This document shows, piece by piece, positions 9,163 to 16,495 of a DNA stretch of 21,467 nt. Under the pieces are notes generated by a model. It was not told the origin of the DNA. It saw nothing but the letters and a program-made list of their open reading frames with translations, and did no database searches. The stretch's first letter is position 1. Each line of letters starts with the position of its first letter. Position numbers and translations under genes: made by a program. The DNA comes from JBLIKP01 sp047635375 (GTDB taxonomy: Bacteria > Bacteroidota > Bacteroidia > Sphingobacteriales > Sphingobacteriaceae): contig JBLIKP010000036.1 in assembly GCA_047635375.1 (NCBI GenBank), positions 1 to 21,467 on the forward strand, in the 5' to 3' direction.

Positions 9163-10479
9163 ATGAAAAGATTTGCCTTAGCGGTTTTAAGTTTCCTAGT
9201 TCTTGCTTGCAGCATTAATGTAAAAGCAGCAGAAGCTTACTACACTACATCAGACAGCCAAAAAACATTAGAGAGCTTATCTCTATATAGAACTTACTTA
9301 AAGCAAAACAATGTTGTTGATGCTATTGGGCCATGGAGATGGTTGTTTTTGAATGCACCAGAAGCTAGAGAATTTGTCTACATCGATGGTGCATCAAAAA
9401 TCCTTCCTTACCTAATCACTAATGCAACAACTGACGAACTTAAAGAAAGCCGAATTGATACGCTTATGATGGTGTTTGACCAACGTATTCAGTATTTCGG
9501 GAAGGAAGGTTCTGTTTTAGGGCGTAAAGGGTATGCAATGCTGCAATATCGCCCAAGAGCAAGTGATGACATCCGGTCAACTCTTGGGAAAAGTATTGAA
9601 TTAGAAGGAAACAAATCCTCGTACTTTATTTTATTCCCATACTTTCAATTGTTTGTAAATGCCCAACAAGATGGTAAACTAACCAAGCAAGAAGTAATGG
9701 ATGTTTATAATAATCTTTCTGGAGTTATTGAAGCCAATGTTTCTGGTGGAAGTAAATATGCAAACAACTACTCTACTGCTGGAGACAATATCGACATTAA
9801 ACTTGCCGAGGTTATTGAAAGCTGCCAAGAGATTCAAGATCTTTATTCTGCCAAGTATAAAGCAAACCCAAATGACGAAAAGTTAATCGATGCGGTATAT
9901 AATCTAATGGCAGGGAAAGCGTGTTACGACCTTCCAATGTTCAGTGAAGTTGCAACGAAGAAATTTAAAAAAGACCAAGATGCTGGATTAGCTTACAACA
10001 TTGCAAAGGCTTTGATGAAGAAAAACGATTATTCTACTGCTAAATCTTTCTTAGAGAAAGCCGTAGAAATTGAGGCCGACCCAGAGAAGAAAGCAGCATA
10101 CTATATTGAAATGGCAATTGTTACTTACAGTAAGTTAGGCCAGTATACTCAAGCAAGAGGTTATGCGCGTGAAGCGGCAGCTCTTCGTCCAAATTGGGGA
10201 GTTCCTGCATTAACTATCGGTGATATTTACTTCAATGGAGCTAAAACTATTTCTGAAGAAACTGAGAAATGGGGAGCTTATTGGGCTGCCATCGACAAGT
10301 ACCAGACTGCGAAAAATATGGATGGAAGCATCGCAAGTGATGCACAAGCTAGAATTAATAGCGTTTCTCCATATTTGCCAGATCAAGAAACTGCGTTTTT
10401 TAACTCCTTAAATAGTGGAGCTTCCTTTAGTTGCTCTAGCTGGATTGGAGAATCGACTTCAGTAAAAATCAGGAAGTAA
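9163..10479 (+). CDS. Exported TPR-containing protein
   Basis: A 438-residue, largely helical protein with an N-terminal signal sequence. Two cleavage readings exist: signal peptidase I near VKAA-EA, or a lipobox-like VLAC with C16 as lipid anchor; the Leu at -2 is unusual for a lipobox, so the first is preferred. Residues from about 250 to 390 contain tetratricopeptide-like helix pairs (segments around AYNIAKALMKKNDYSTAKSF, EMAIVTYSKLGQYTQARGYA and PALTIGDIYFNGAK), suggesting a protein-binding scaffold in the periplasm. The family is common in Bacteroidota but its partner is not known to me. Translation may be strong, since the leader ATTAAAAATAAAGAGTC is A-rich. lptC starts 14 nt downstream. 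Confidence 0.85.
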   Translation: MKRFALAVLSFLVLACSINVKAAEAYYTTSDSQKTLESLSLYRTYLKQNNVVDAIGPWRWLFLNAPEAREFVYIDGASKILPYLITNATTDELKESRIDTLMMVFDQRIQYFGKEGSVLGRKGYAMLQYRPRASDDIRSTLGKSIELEGNKSSYFILFPYFQLFVNAQQDGKLTKQEVMDVYNNLSGVIEANVSGGSKYANNYSTAGDNIDIKLAEVIESCQEIQDLYSAKYKANPNDEKLIDAVYNLMAGKACYDLPMFSEVATKKFKKDQDAGLAYNIAKALMKKNDYSTAKSFLEKAVEIEADPEKKAAYYIEMAIVTYSKLGQYTQARGYAREAAALRPNWGVPALTIGDIYFNGAKTISEETEKWGAYWAAIDKYQTAKNMDGSIASDAQARINSVSPYLPDQETAFFNSLNSGASFSCSSWIGESTSVKIRK

Positions 10480-10493
10480 TCCTTCCCTGGAAA

Positions 10494-11063
10494 ATGATAA
10501 AGCATAAAATTTTAAGGACAATACTATCTTTAGGGATGGTATTGTCCTTTTTCTTTACCTCTTGCGAAACAGATATTCAGCAAGTGCGAGGAATTGAGCG
10601 TGATTTATCCATGCCTGTTGAAACAAGTAAGGACATCGAATTAATTTATTCCGATTCGGCAAAAGTAAAAGCGAGGCTTTTAAGCCCTATTTTAAAATAC
10701 TTTAAAATTGCTAAACCTTACTACGAAATGCCTGATGGACTAACCCTTTACTTCTTTCAAGATTCCATGAAGCTTGAAAGCACTCTGACCGCAAATTATG
10801 GGGTAATGTATGATCAGCAAGGGATAACTGAGGTTAAAGACAATGTTGTTGTGGTTAATAAAAAAGGAGAAACTATGAATACTGATAGGTTGATCTGGAA
10901 CGAGCGGACTAACAAAATCTACACAGATAAATTTGTGAAAATCACGACTGCCGATGAAATTCTTTATGGTAAAGGATTTGAGGCAAACCAAAATTTTACG
11001 GAATACCGTATATTTAACATAACAGGAATAATAAGCGTAAAGGAAAATGCAAAAAATAATTGA
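10494..11063 (+). CDS. lptC: LPS export ABC transporter periplasmic protein LptC
   Basis: LptC is the periplasmic link of the Lpt bridge that carries lipopolysaccharide from the inner-membrane LptBFG transporter to LptA and the outer membrane. The 189-residue product has a signal sequence ending in a lipobox, FTSC with C24 as the lipidated cysteine; the lipoprotein form is usual in Bacteroidota, unlike the anchored enterobacterial protein. The body shows the beta-jellyroll repeat pattern of LptC/OstA-like domains (for example YSDSAKVKARLLSP, DSMKLESTLTANYGVMYDQQGITEVKDNVVV, NTDRLIWNERTNKIYTD, EILYGKGFEAN). Its last 17 nt overlap the next small gene. Secure at family level. Confidence 0.88.
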   Translation: MIKHKILRTILSLGMVLSFFFTSCETDIQQVRGIERDLSMPVETSKDIELIYSDSAKVKARLLSPILKYFKIAKPYYEMPDGLTLYFFQDSMKLESTLTANYGVMYDQQGITEVKDNVVVVNKKGETMNTDRLIWNERTNKIYTDKFVKITTADEILYGKGFEANQNFTEYRIFNITGIISVKENAKNN

Positions 11064-11241
11064 AAATGCTTGGCTGATTGTCGCCATCCTAAGTGTTATT
11101 ATGGTGACCTATTTGGTAAGCGTAAATGGCGCTGGGGATAAAAATGCATTAATCTTTATGGTAGTCACTTTTCTTGCTGGTTTCATGTACAACATGCGAC
11201 GCGGACAAAGAAAAAGAAGCGAAAAAGAGGACAAGAAGTAA
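11047..11241 (+). CDS. Small two-helix membrane protein
   Basis: A 64-residue protein with two predicted membrane helices (about residues 8-25 and 33-49) and a strongly basic tail (RRGQRKRSEKEDKK) that predicts a cytosolic C-terminus by the positive-inside rule. The ATG at 11047 lies inside the lptC end, a 17-nt overlap; this coupling and the clean hydrophobicity profile support a real gene despite its size. I do not know a named family. Its place between lptC and the CNNM/CBS gene hints at an accessory envelope role. Confidence 0.8.
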   Translation: MQKIIENAWLIVAILSVIMVTYLVSVNGAGDKNALIFMVVTFLAGFMYNMRRGQRKRSEKEDKK

Positions 11242-11255
11242 TTGCTATTTTTAAC

Positions 11256-11263
11256 TACCTTTA
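11256..11263 (+). promoter_or_regulatory. Possible -7 box before the CNNM/CBS gene
   Basis: TACCTTTA matches TAnnTTTG at 7 of 8 positions and lies in the 45-nt gap ahead of the HlyC/CorC-family ATG at 11287. There is no TTG at the expected -33 distance. It may be an internal promoter that boosts the distal part of the envelope run. Confidence 0.25.
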
Positions 11264-11286
11264 TATTAGAAATTTAGACTCCCTTA

Positions 11287-12567
11287 ATGGATAGCTCTGT
11301 CGTCATAATTATTTTTTCCTTGCTTGCATCTGCCTATTTTTCAGGAACTGAAATGGCATTTGTTTCTGCAAATAAGCTTCGTATCGAACTTAAGAGTAAG
11401 CAAGGAGTCCTTTCTGCAAAGATTTTAAGTTATTTCATAAAAAGGCCAAGCACGTTTATTGGTACAACCTTGGTTGGAAATAATATTGCATTGGTAGTTT
11501 ACGGATTAACCTCAGCCCGCATGCTTGAAGACCCAGTGGCTGGATTTGTAGCAAATTTTTTCGGTCCCGATTCCCCACTTTTAGTGTTTACGCTGAAAAC
11601 GATTCTGGCAACTTTACTAGTTTTGGTAACAGCGGAGTTCCTTCCAAAAGTTTTATTCAGGATAAATCCTGATAAAATAATGAGCTTCTTCGCTCCATTT
11701 AATCTGATTCTTTTTTACGTACTACTTCCAATTGCTTACCTAACGGTTAAGCTTTCTGAAGTGCTTTTAAAATTATTTTTCGGAATTCAATTAACAGAAG
11801 AAACTCCAGTTTTTGGGATAGTTGATTTGGACCACTATATCAGCGAAAGCACGGTTTACAAAGAAAAGAAGGAAGATATGGACACTGAGATCCTTATTTT
11901 CAAAAACGCCTTAGACTTCAGTAATGTGAAGGTTAGGGAATGTATGATTCCACGAATCGACATTGTTGCGATTGATATAAACGATTGTAATTTAGAGGAG
12001 CTCAAGGTTAAATTTATGGAGTCAGGATTGTCAAAAATCCTAGTCTATAAGGAAACAATTGACGAAATAATAGGTTTCGTGCCTTTCGTAGAGTTGTTTA
12101 AAAAACCTTCAGATATAAAATCCATACTTATGGAGGTGAGCATTGTTCCAGAAACAATGTTGGCTAATGAGCTGCTTTCAGAATTCATGGAAAAGCGGAA
12201 AAGTATCGTGGTTGTGGTTGACGAGCATGGTGGGACTTCAGGTATTGTTACTCTAGAGGATGTAATCGAGGAGATTTTCGGTGAAATTAATGACGAGCAC
12301 GATGGTCAAGACCTTAAAGAAGTGGAGATTGGTGAAATGGAATTTGAATTTTCTGGTCGGCACGAGATAGATTACCTAAACGAAAAGTACCATTTAGGTT
12401 TCCCTGAAGACGATTATGAAACCCTTGGCGGATTTATTTTCTCAAAACATGAAAGCATTCCTGAAATAAACGAAGAACTCTATATTCCCCCCTTCAAAAT
12501 CACGGTTTTAAGTGTTGTCGACAACAGAATCGAAGAAATTCGACTTAAAGTGATAAAAGAAGAATAA
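11287..12567 (+). CDS. HlyC/CorC (CNNM-CBS) family transporter-like protein
   Basis: A 426-residue inner-membrane protein with the canonical three-part layout. A CNNM/DUF21 membrane domain (about 1-185) starts with the family hallmark ASAYFSGTEMAF. A CBS pair follows (about 215-335), containing the MIPRIDIVAID linker and the signature DEHGGTSGIVTLEDVIEEIFGEI around 313-335. A CorC_HlyC C-terminal domain (about 345-425) contains DDYETLGGFIF. Members are implicated in Mg2+ or Co2+ efflux; the 'hemolysin' name is historical. GldE, a gliding-linked relative in Flavobacterium, has the same architecture, but no gldD is beside it, so I do not use that name. It sits 45 nt after the 64-residue gene. 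Family certain, substrate not. Confidence 0.93.
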   Translation: MDSSVVIIIFSLLASAYFSGTEMAFVSANKLRIELKSKQGVLSAKILSYFIKRPSTFIGTTLVGNNIALVVYGLTSARMLEDPVAGFVANFFGPDSPLLVFTLKTILATLLVLVTAEFLPKVLFRINPDKIMSFFAPFNLILFYVLLPIAYLTVKLSEVLLKLFFGIQLTEETPVFGIVDLDHYISESTVYKEKKEDMDTEILIFKNALDFSNVKVRECMIPRIDIVAIDINDCNLEELKVKFMESGLSKILVYKETIDEIIGFVPFVELFKKPSDIKSILMEVSIVPETMLANELLSEFMEKRKSIVVVVDEHGGTSGIVTLEDVIEEIFGEINDEHDGQDLKEVEIGEMEFEFSGRHEIDYLNEKYHLGFPEDDYETLGGFIFSKHESIPEINEELYIPPFKITVLSVVDNRIEEIRLKVIKEE

Positions 12568-12595
12568 TCGACAAGGTTTTATTGGTTGAATTTTG

Positions 12596-12603
12596 TAAAT
12601 TCG
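12596..12603 (+). promoter_or_regulatory. Possible -7 box upstream of the PPIase gene
   Basis: TAAATTCG matches TAnnTTTG at 7 of 8 positions. It lies 53 nt before the PPIase ATG in an 89-nt gap. TTG trinucleotides at 12582 and 12586 are too close to serve as a standard -33 element. It suggests that the PPIase gene can be transcribed separately from the genes upstream. Confidence 0.4.
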
Positions 12604-12656
12604 CACCTTAAATTCATTTAAGATTACCAGAATTTAGCCTGATTAATTAAAAATTT

Positions 12657-14741
12657 ATGGGAGTATTGACTAAAATGCGCAACCAAGGTGCGCTATTAAT
12701 AGTAATTATTGGAATTGGAATGGTAGCATTCCTAGCGGGTGACGTGATCACCTCTGGAAGTTCATTTTTCTTTGCAGATGCTAATCAAGTAGGAGAGATT
12801 GAAGGAAAAGCAATCTCTTATCAAGAGTTTAACGTTCTTCTTCAAAAGAACATTGACGACTACAAGGCACGTGCTAATCAAGGTACAATAGACCAGCAAA
12901 TAAACAATGTATTAGTTGACCAAACTTGGGATCAATTAGTAAGAGATGTGGTTTTAAAAGAGCAAATCAAAAACTTAGGAATTAAGGTAGGTGGAGATGA
13001 GCTTTTCAATATGGTTCAAGGACCAAACCCTCACCCTCAAGTTCGCCAAGCCTTCACCGACCCTAACACTGGCGCATTCGACGCTCAAACAGTAGCTAAC
13101 TTCCTTAGAAATATGGATCAAGATCCAACAGGTCAGGGTAAAGCTCAGTGGTTAACTTTCGAAACTCAACTAAAAGCACAGCGTCTAGAAGAAAAATACT
13201 TCAACATGATTAAAGGTGGTGTTTACATCCCTGATTTCGTTGCAAAAGAAGATTACGCTTCAAAAAACAAGACGGTTGACATTGAATTTGTAATGATGCG
13301 TTATAGTGACGTTACTGATGATCAAATCACTGTTGAAGAAAGTGACCTTAAAGCATTTTATAACAAAAATGCTTCCAAATACAAGCAAACTCGCTCTCGT
13401 GGAATTGAATACGTAGCATTCGACGCTACTCCTTCTGCTGCTGACAGCAATGAGATTGTTTCTTTAATGAACGAAATAAAAGCTGAATTTAAAGCGACTT
13501 CTGAAGATTCGGTATTTGTGAATAGAAATAGTGATGTGAGGTTTTTCAGTCGTTACAATAGCCCAGGTGAATTACCTGATGTTATGGATACGGCAGTGTT
13601 CGGTTTGAACAAAGGAGATGTTTACGGCCCTGTTTTTTCTGCACCAAATTATTTAATGACTAAAGTAGTTGATGTTAAAATGCTTCCAGATTCAGCGCAA
13701 GCAAGACACATTTTACTTCCTATTCAAAATAATGAAGAAGCTGTAATGGCTAAAGCCGATAGCCTAAAGAAAGTGCTTAAAGGTGGTGGAAACTTCGCTC
13801 AACTAGCAACTCAATTCTCAACTGACCAAGGATCCGCTCAAAAAGGAGGAGACTTAGGGTGGTTCACAAAAGGTACAATGGTTCGCCCATTTAACGATGC
13901 CGTTTTCAACGGTAAAAAAGACGACATGTACATCGTGAAATCGCGTTTTGGAGTTCACTTAATTGAAGTAACTGATTTAACTAAACCTAAGAAGGCAGTT
14001 AAATTAGCAACGGTTCAAAGAGAATTAGTTTCTTCTGACGAAACAATTGAGGCTGGTTATAAAAAATCAATTGCCTTCCTTGCTGAAGCTCAAAACGATT
14101 TCGACGCAACGGTAGCTAATCAAGGATTAAACAAACGCTTGGCTTCTAATATCAAACCAAATGACCGTTCAATTATTGGATTGTCTAACCCACGTGAGAT
14201 TATTCGTTGGGCATACAAAGCTAATACTGGCGATGTAAGTAATGTGTTTGAGTTGGAGAACAAATTTGTAGTTGCAAAGCTTTCTGACATAAAAGAAGAA
14301 GGTAATGCGCCTTTTGACCTAGTAAAAACTCAAATTGAAGCTCAAGTAAAAAAGCAAAAGAAAGCCGAAGTAATTAAAGCAAAAATGGCTACTGCATCTG
14401 GAACAGATTTAAATGCATTGGCATCTACTTTAAATGTGCCAGTTCAACAAGGTGCTAATCTTTCCTTTGGATTCTCTATCCTAACAGGTGTAGGTCGTGA
14501 GCCAAATGTGGTTGGAGCAGCTTTCAAAATGACTGAAGGTTCTGTTTCACAACCAATGGCAGGTGAGTTTGGTGTGTTTATCGTAAAGATGAACAAAGTA
14601 AATACTCCTACCGGTTCTGAAAACCTAGATATTGCCCGTCCGCGTTTAGCAGGCCCAATCAAACAAAAGGTTGACTTCCAAGTGTACGATGCACTTAAAG
14701 ACCGCTCTGAGATTAAAGACAACCGTGTAAATTTCTTCTAA
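12657..14741 (+). CDS. Membrane-anchored periplasmic peptidylprolyl isomerase (PpiD/SurA-like)
   Basis: A 694-residue folding factor: a short cytosolic start (MGVLTKMRNQG), one membrane helix (about 12-29), a SurA-N-like chaperone segment (about 43-180), then a parvulin domain at about 345-440. The parvulin domain shows the hallmarks ARHIL, FAQLATQFSTDQGSAQKGGDLGWF, FNDAVF and the FGVHLIEV end. A second, degenerate parvulin-like module may lie at about 500-610. The architecture and length match Bacteroidota PpiD-type proteins that help outer-membrane proteins fold. It is the last gene before a strong terminator at 14775. Its preference for C-ending codons in several families (for example AAC, TTC, GAC in the first third) stands out against the neighbours and may reflect high expression; this is an impression, not a count. 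Confidence 0.92.
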   Translation: MGVLTKMRNQGALLIVIIGIGMVAFLAGDVITSGSSFFFADANQVGEIEGKAISYQEFNVLLQKNIDDYKARANQGTIDQQINNVLVDQTWDQLVRDVVLKEQIKNLGIKVGGDELFNMVQGPNPHPQVRQAFTDPNTGAFDAQTVANFLRNMDQDPTGQGKAQWLTFETQLKAQRLEEKYFNMIKGGVYIPDFVAKEDYASKNKTVDIEFVMMRYSDVTDDQITVEESDLKAFYNKNASKYKQTRSRGIEYVAFDATPSAADSNEIVSLMNEIKAEFKATSEDSVFVNRNSDVRFFSRYNSPGELPDVMDTAVFGLNKGDVYGPVFSAPNYLMTKVVDVKMLPDSAQARHILLPIQNNEEAVMAKADSLKKVLKGGGNFAQLATQFSTDQGSAQKGGDLGWFTKGTMVRPFNDAVFNGKKDDMYIVKSRFGVHLIEVTDLTKPKKAVKLATVQRELVSSDETIEAGYKKSIAFLAEAQNDFDATVANQGLNKRLASNIKPNDRSIIGLSNPREIIRWAYKANTGDVSNVFELENKFVVAKLSDIKEEGNAPFDLVKTQIEAQVKKQKKAEVIKAKMATASGTDLNALASTLNVPVQQGANLSFGFSILTGVGREPNVVGAAFKMTEGSVSQPMAGEFGVFIVKMNKVNTPTGSENLDIARPRLAGPIKQKVDFQVYDALKDRSEIKDNRVNFF

Positions 14742-14774
14742 AAAGAAAAACAATTCACGTTAGATAATAGTATT

Positions 14775-14806
14775 AAAAGGGCAGTTGGTAACAACTGCCC
14801 TTTTTT
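14775..14806 (+). terminator. Intrinsic terminator of the envelope gene run
   Basis: GGGCAGTTG (14779-14787) and CAACTGCCC (14792-14800) form a perfect 9-bp stem closed by a GTAA (GNRA-type) tetraloop and followed by six T. Four A before the stem can pair with the T-run. It lies 34 nt after the PPIase stop and only 13 nt before the DUF2480 start, so it separates the two. Confidence 0.93.
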
Positions 14807-14819
14807 GTAAATTGAATTT

Positions 14820-15326
14820 ATGGCCGAATTAGTTAATAAAATTGCCCAAAGTGGCTTAATCACAATCGATCTTGGGAAGTTTTATCATCCTGGGGAAAGA
14901 GTGACGTATGATATTAAGCAGAATCTTTTTCATGAATTAATGTTGAAAGAAAAAGATTTCAGAGCATTCGTGAAAGAGAATGACTGGAGTGTCTATAAGG
15001 GCATGAATGTAGCCGTTCATTGCAGTAATGACGCTATTATTGCCAAATGGGCTTATATGCTTTTAATTGCCGCTATTTCGCCTTTTGCAAACAGGGTTGT
15101 TTACGGTGATTTAGAAACTCTTGAGGCGGTTTTGTATTTAGACGCTTTCGCGGAAGAAGACTTAAATGAGTTTAAAGATCAGCGCGTGATTTTAAAAGGT
15201 TGCGGTGATCTACCTGTGCCTGTTTCTGCTTACGCTGAAATGACAAGGCAATTGATGCCCATCGTACAATCTATTATGTATGGTGAGCCTTGTAGTACCG
15301 TCCCGGTGTACAAAAGACCTAAATAA
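14820..15326 (+). CDS. DUF2480 family protein
   Basis: A 168-residue cytosolic protein that I recognise as DUF2480, a family largely restricted to Bacteroidota with no established function. Features matching my memory of the family are the start MAELVNKIAQSGLITIDL, the central VAVHCSNDAIIAKWAYMLL segment, and the C-terminal RVILKGCGDLPVPVSAY stretch followed by a cysteine in GEPCSTVPVYKR. The conserved C in the GCGDLPVP motif and that late C are candidate functional residues. No signal peptide or membrane helix is present. It starts just after a terminator, so it needs its own promoter; I could not identify a convincing one in the 78-nt gap. It converges with pdhB. Confidence 0.88.
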   Translation: MAELVNKIAQSGLITIDLGKFYHPGERVTYDIKQNLFHELMLKEKDFRAFVKENDWSVYKGMNVAVHCSNDAIIAKWAYMLLIAAISPFANRVVYGDLETLEAVLYLDAFAEEDLNEFKDQRVILKGCGDLPVPVSAYAEMTRQLMPIVQSIMYGEPCSTVPVYKRPK

Positions 15327-15359
15327 AAAAGCCCCCGATTCGCAAGAACGGGAGCTTTT
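15327..15359. terminator. Bidirectional terminator between DUF2480 and pdhB
   Basis: AAAAGCCCCCG (15327-15337) and CGGGAGCTTTT (15349-15359) pair with a single C-A mismatch around an 11-nt loop. The A-run on the left and T-run on the right give U-tails for both strands, so it can end both converging transcripts. Confidence 0.85.
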
Positions 15360-15392
15360 AATACTTTGATTAAGTAATTAAACCTTAATTTT

Positions 15393-16370
15393 TTATTTAT
15401 ACATCACGCTCTTTACAGCGTCAATAACTTTTTTAGTGTCTGGAAGATATGCTTCAACAAGTGTTGCTGCATATGGCATTGGAACGTCACTTCCACAAAT
15501 TCTTATAATAGGTGCGTCTAAATAATCAAATGCTTCTCTCTGCACTTTATACGTGATTTCTGTCGAAATTGATGCAAGCGGCCAACTTTCTTCTAATACG
15601 ACAAGTCTGTTTGTCTTCTTAACTGACGCTATAACCATATCATAATCAATTGGACGAACGGAGCGTAAATCAACGATTTCGCACTCAATACCTTCTTTTG
15701 CCAACTCATCAGCGGCAGCGTAGGCAGTCTTTATTATTTTTCCAAAAGAAACGATAGTCACATCACTTCCAGCTCGTTTTATGTCGGCTTTTCCAATAGG
15801 GATTAAATATTCCTCCTCAGGTACTTCGCCTTTATCTCCGTACATCATTTCTGATTCCATGAAAATAACAGGATCTTCATTTCGGATTGCAGACTTCAAT
15901 AAGCCTTTTGCATCGTAAGGGTTTGAAGGAACTACTACGGTTAAACCAGGGCAGTTTGCAAACCAAGATTCAAAACACTGACTGTGCTGCGAGCTTAACA
16001 TACCTGCATTTCCAGTAGGACCACGGAAAACGATAGGTGCATTAAACTGTCCACCACTCATGCTCATCACCTTAGCGGCACTATTTATTATCTGATCTAT
16101 GGCAACCAGAGAGAAGTTGAATGTCATAAACTCAATGATAGGGCGTAAGCCATTCATTGCAGCTCCCACGCCAATTCCAGCGAATCCAAGTTCAGCAATA
16201 GGAGTGTCTATAACGCGTTTTGCACCAAACTCATCCAGCATTCCTTGGCTCACTTTGTAGGCTCCATTATATTGAGCTACTTCTTCACCCATTAAGAATA
16301 CGTTTTCGTCACGGCGCATTTCCTCGCTCATGGCTTCATTTAATGCTTCTCTATATTGTATAATTCGCAT
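15393..16370 (-). CDS. pdhB: Pyruvate dehydrogenase E1 component, beta subunit
   Basis: The beta subunit of the heterotetrameric E1 of the pyruvate dehydrogenase complex, which decarboxylates pyruvate with thiamine diphosphate and passes the acetyl group to E2. The 325-residue length is typical. Family landmarks are the start MRIIQYREALNEAMSEEM, the GEEVAQYNGAYKVSQGM segment with the ThDP-activating glutamate region, RVIDTPIAELGFAGIGVGAA, the SSQHSQCFESWFANCPG segment, the C-terminal transketolase part SFGKIIKTAYAAADEL, LRSVRPIDYDMV, and PMPYAATLVEAYLP at the end. No E1-alpha or E2 gene is adjacent, so the complex is encoded at dispersed sites. A clear -7 box lies 27 nt upstream, consistent with a single-gene unit. 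The related branched-chain E1-beta is the alternative; the sequence reads as PdhB. Confidence 0.94.
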   Translation of the reverse strand: MRIIQYREALNEAMSEEMRRDENVFLMGEEVAQYNGAYKVSQGMLDEFGAKRVIDTPIAELGFAGIGVGAAMNGLRPIIEFMTFNFSLVAIDQIINSAAKVMSMSGGQFNAPIVFRGPTGNAGMLSSQHSQCFESWFANCPGLTVVVPSNPYDAKGLLKSAIRNEDPVIFMESEMMYGDKGEVPEEEYLIPIGKADIKRAGSDVTIVSFGKIIKTAYAAADELAKEGIECEIVDLRSVRPIDYDMVIASVKKTNRLVVLEESWPLASISTEITYKVQREAFDYLDAPIIRICGSDVPMPYAATLVEAYLPDTKKVIDAVKSVMYK

Positions 16371-16396
16371 GTAGTCCTGTTTACGTTAATAAACAA

Positions 16397-16404
16397 CAAA
16401 TATA
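16397..16404 (-). promoter_or_regulatory. Predicted -7 promoter box of pdhB
   Basis: On the minus strand the bases read TATATTTG, an exact match to TAnnTTTG, ending 26 nt before the pdhB ATG. No TTG occurs at the standard -33 spacing (T-rich instead). It lies between a terminator and pdhB, which supports a separate transcription unit. Confidence 0.5.
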
Positions 16405-16414
16405 GTATATCCAA

Positions 16415-16447
16415 CAAAAAAGAAGCCTACCAAGGACTTCTTTTTTG
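16415..16447 (-). terminator. Terminator after the PKD/T9SS protein gene
   Basis: CAAAAAAGAAG (16415-16425) and CTTCTTTTTTG (16437-16447) form an 11-bp stem extended by CC/GG beyond a single-base bulge, with loop TACCAA. It lies 48 nt past the stop of the minus-strand PKD gene and just upstream of the pdhB promoter, isolating the two units. The symmetric A/T runs mean it could act on either strand. Confidence 0.8.
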
Positions 16448-16495
16448 AATCTTCTTTTGTTAAAAGAATTAACTCCTGGCAGCTTGAGTAAAATT

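Noticed and set aside
10740..11087. 115-codon minus-strand open frame across lptC and the 64-residue gene
   Set aside because: Antisense to two better supported, overlapping plus-strand genes; no start context or family resemblance.
11287..12567. Assignment of the CNNM/CBS gene as gliding gene gldE
   Set aside because: Same architecture, but gldD is not adjacent and no other gliding gene is in the window, so only the family name is justified.
14444..14722. 92-codon minus-strand open frame inside the PPIase gene
   Set aside because: Shadow of the sense gene; no upstream promoter or signal, and composition follows the reverse of PPIase codons.
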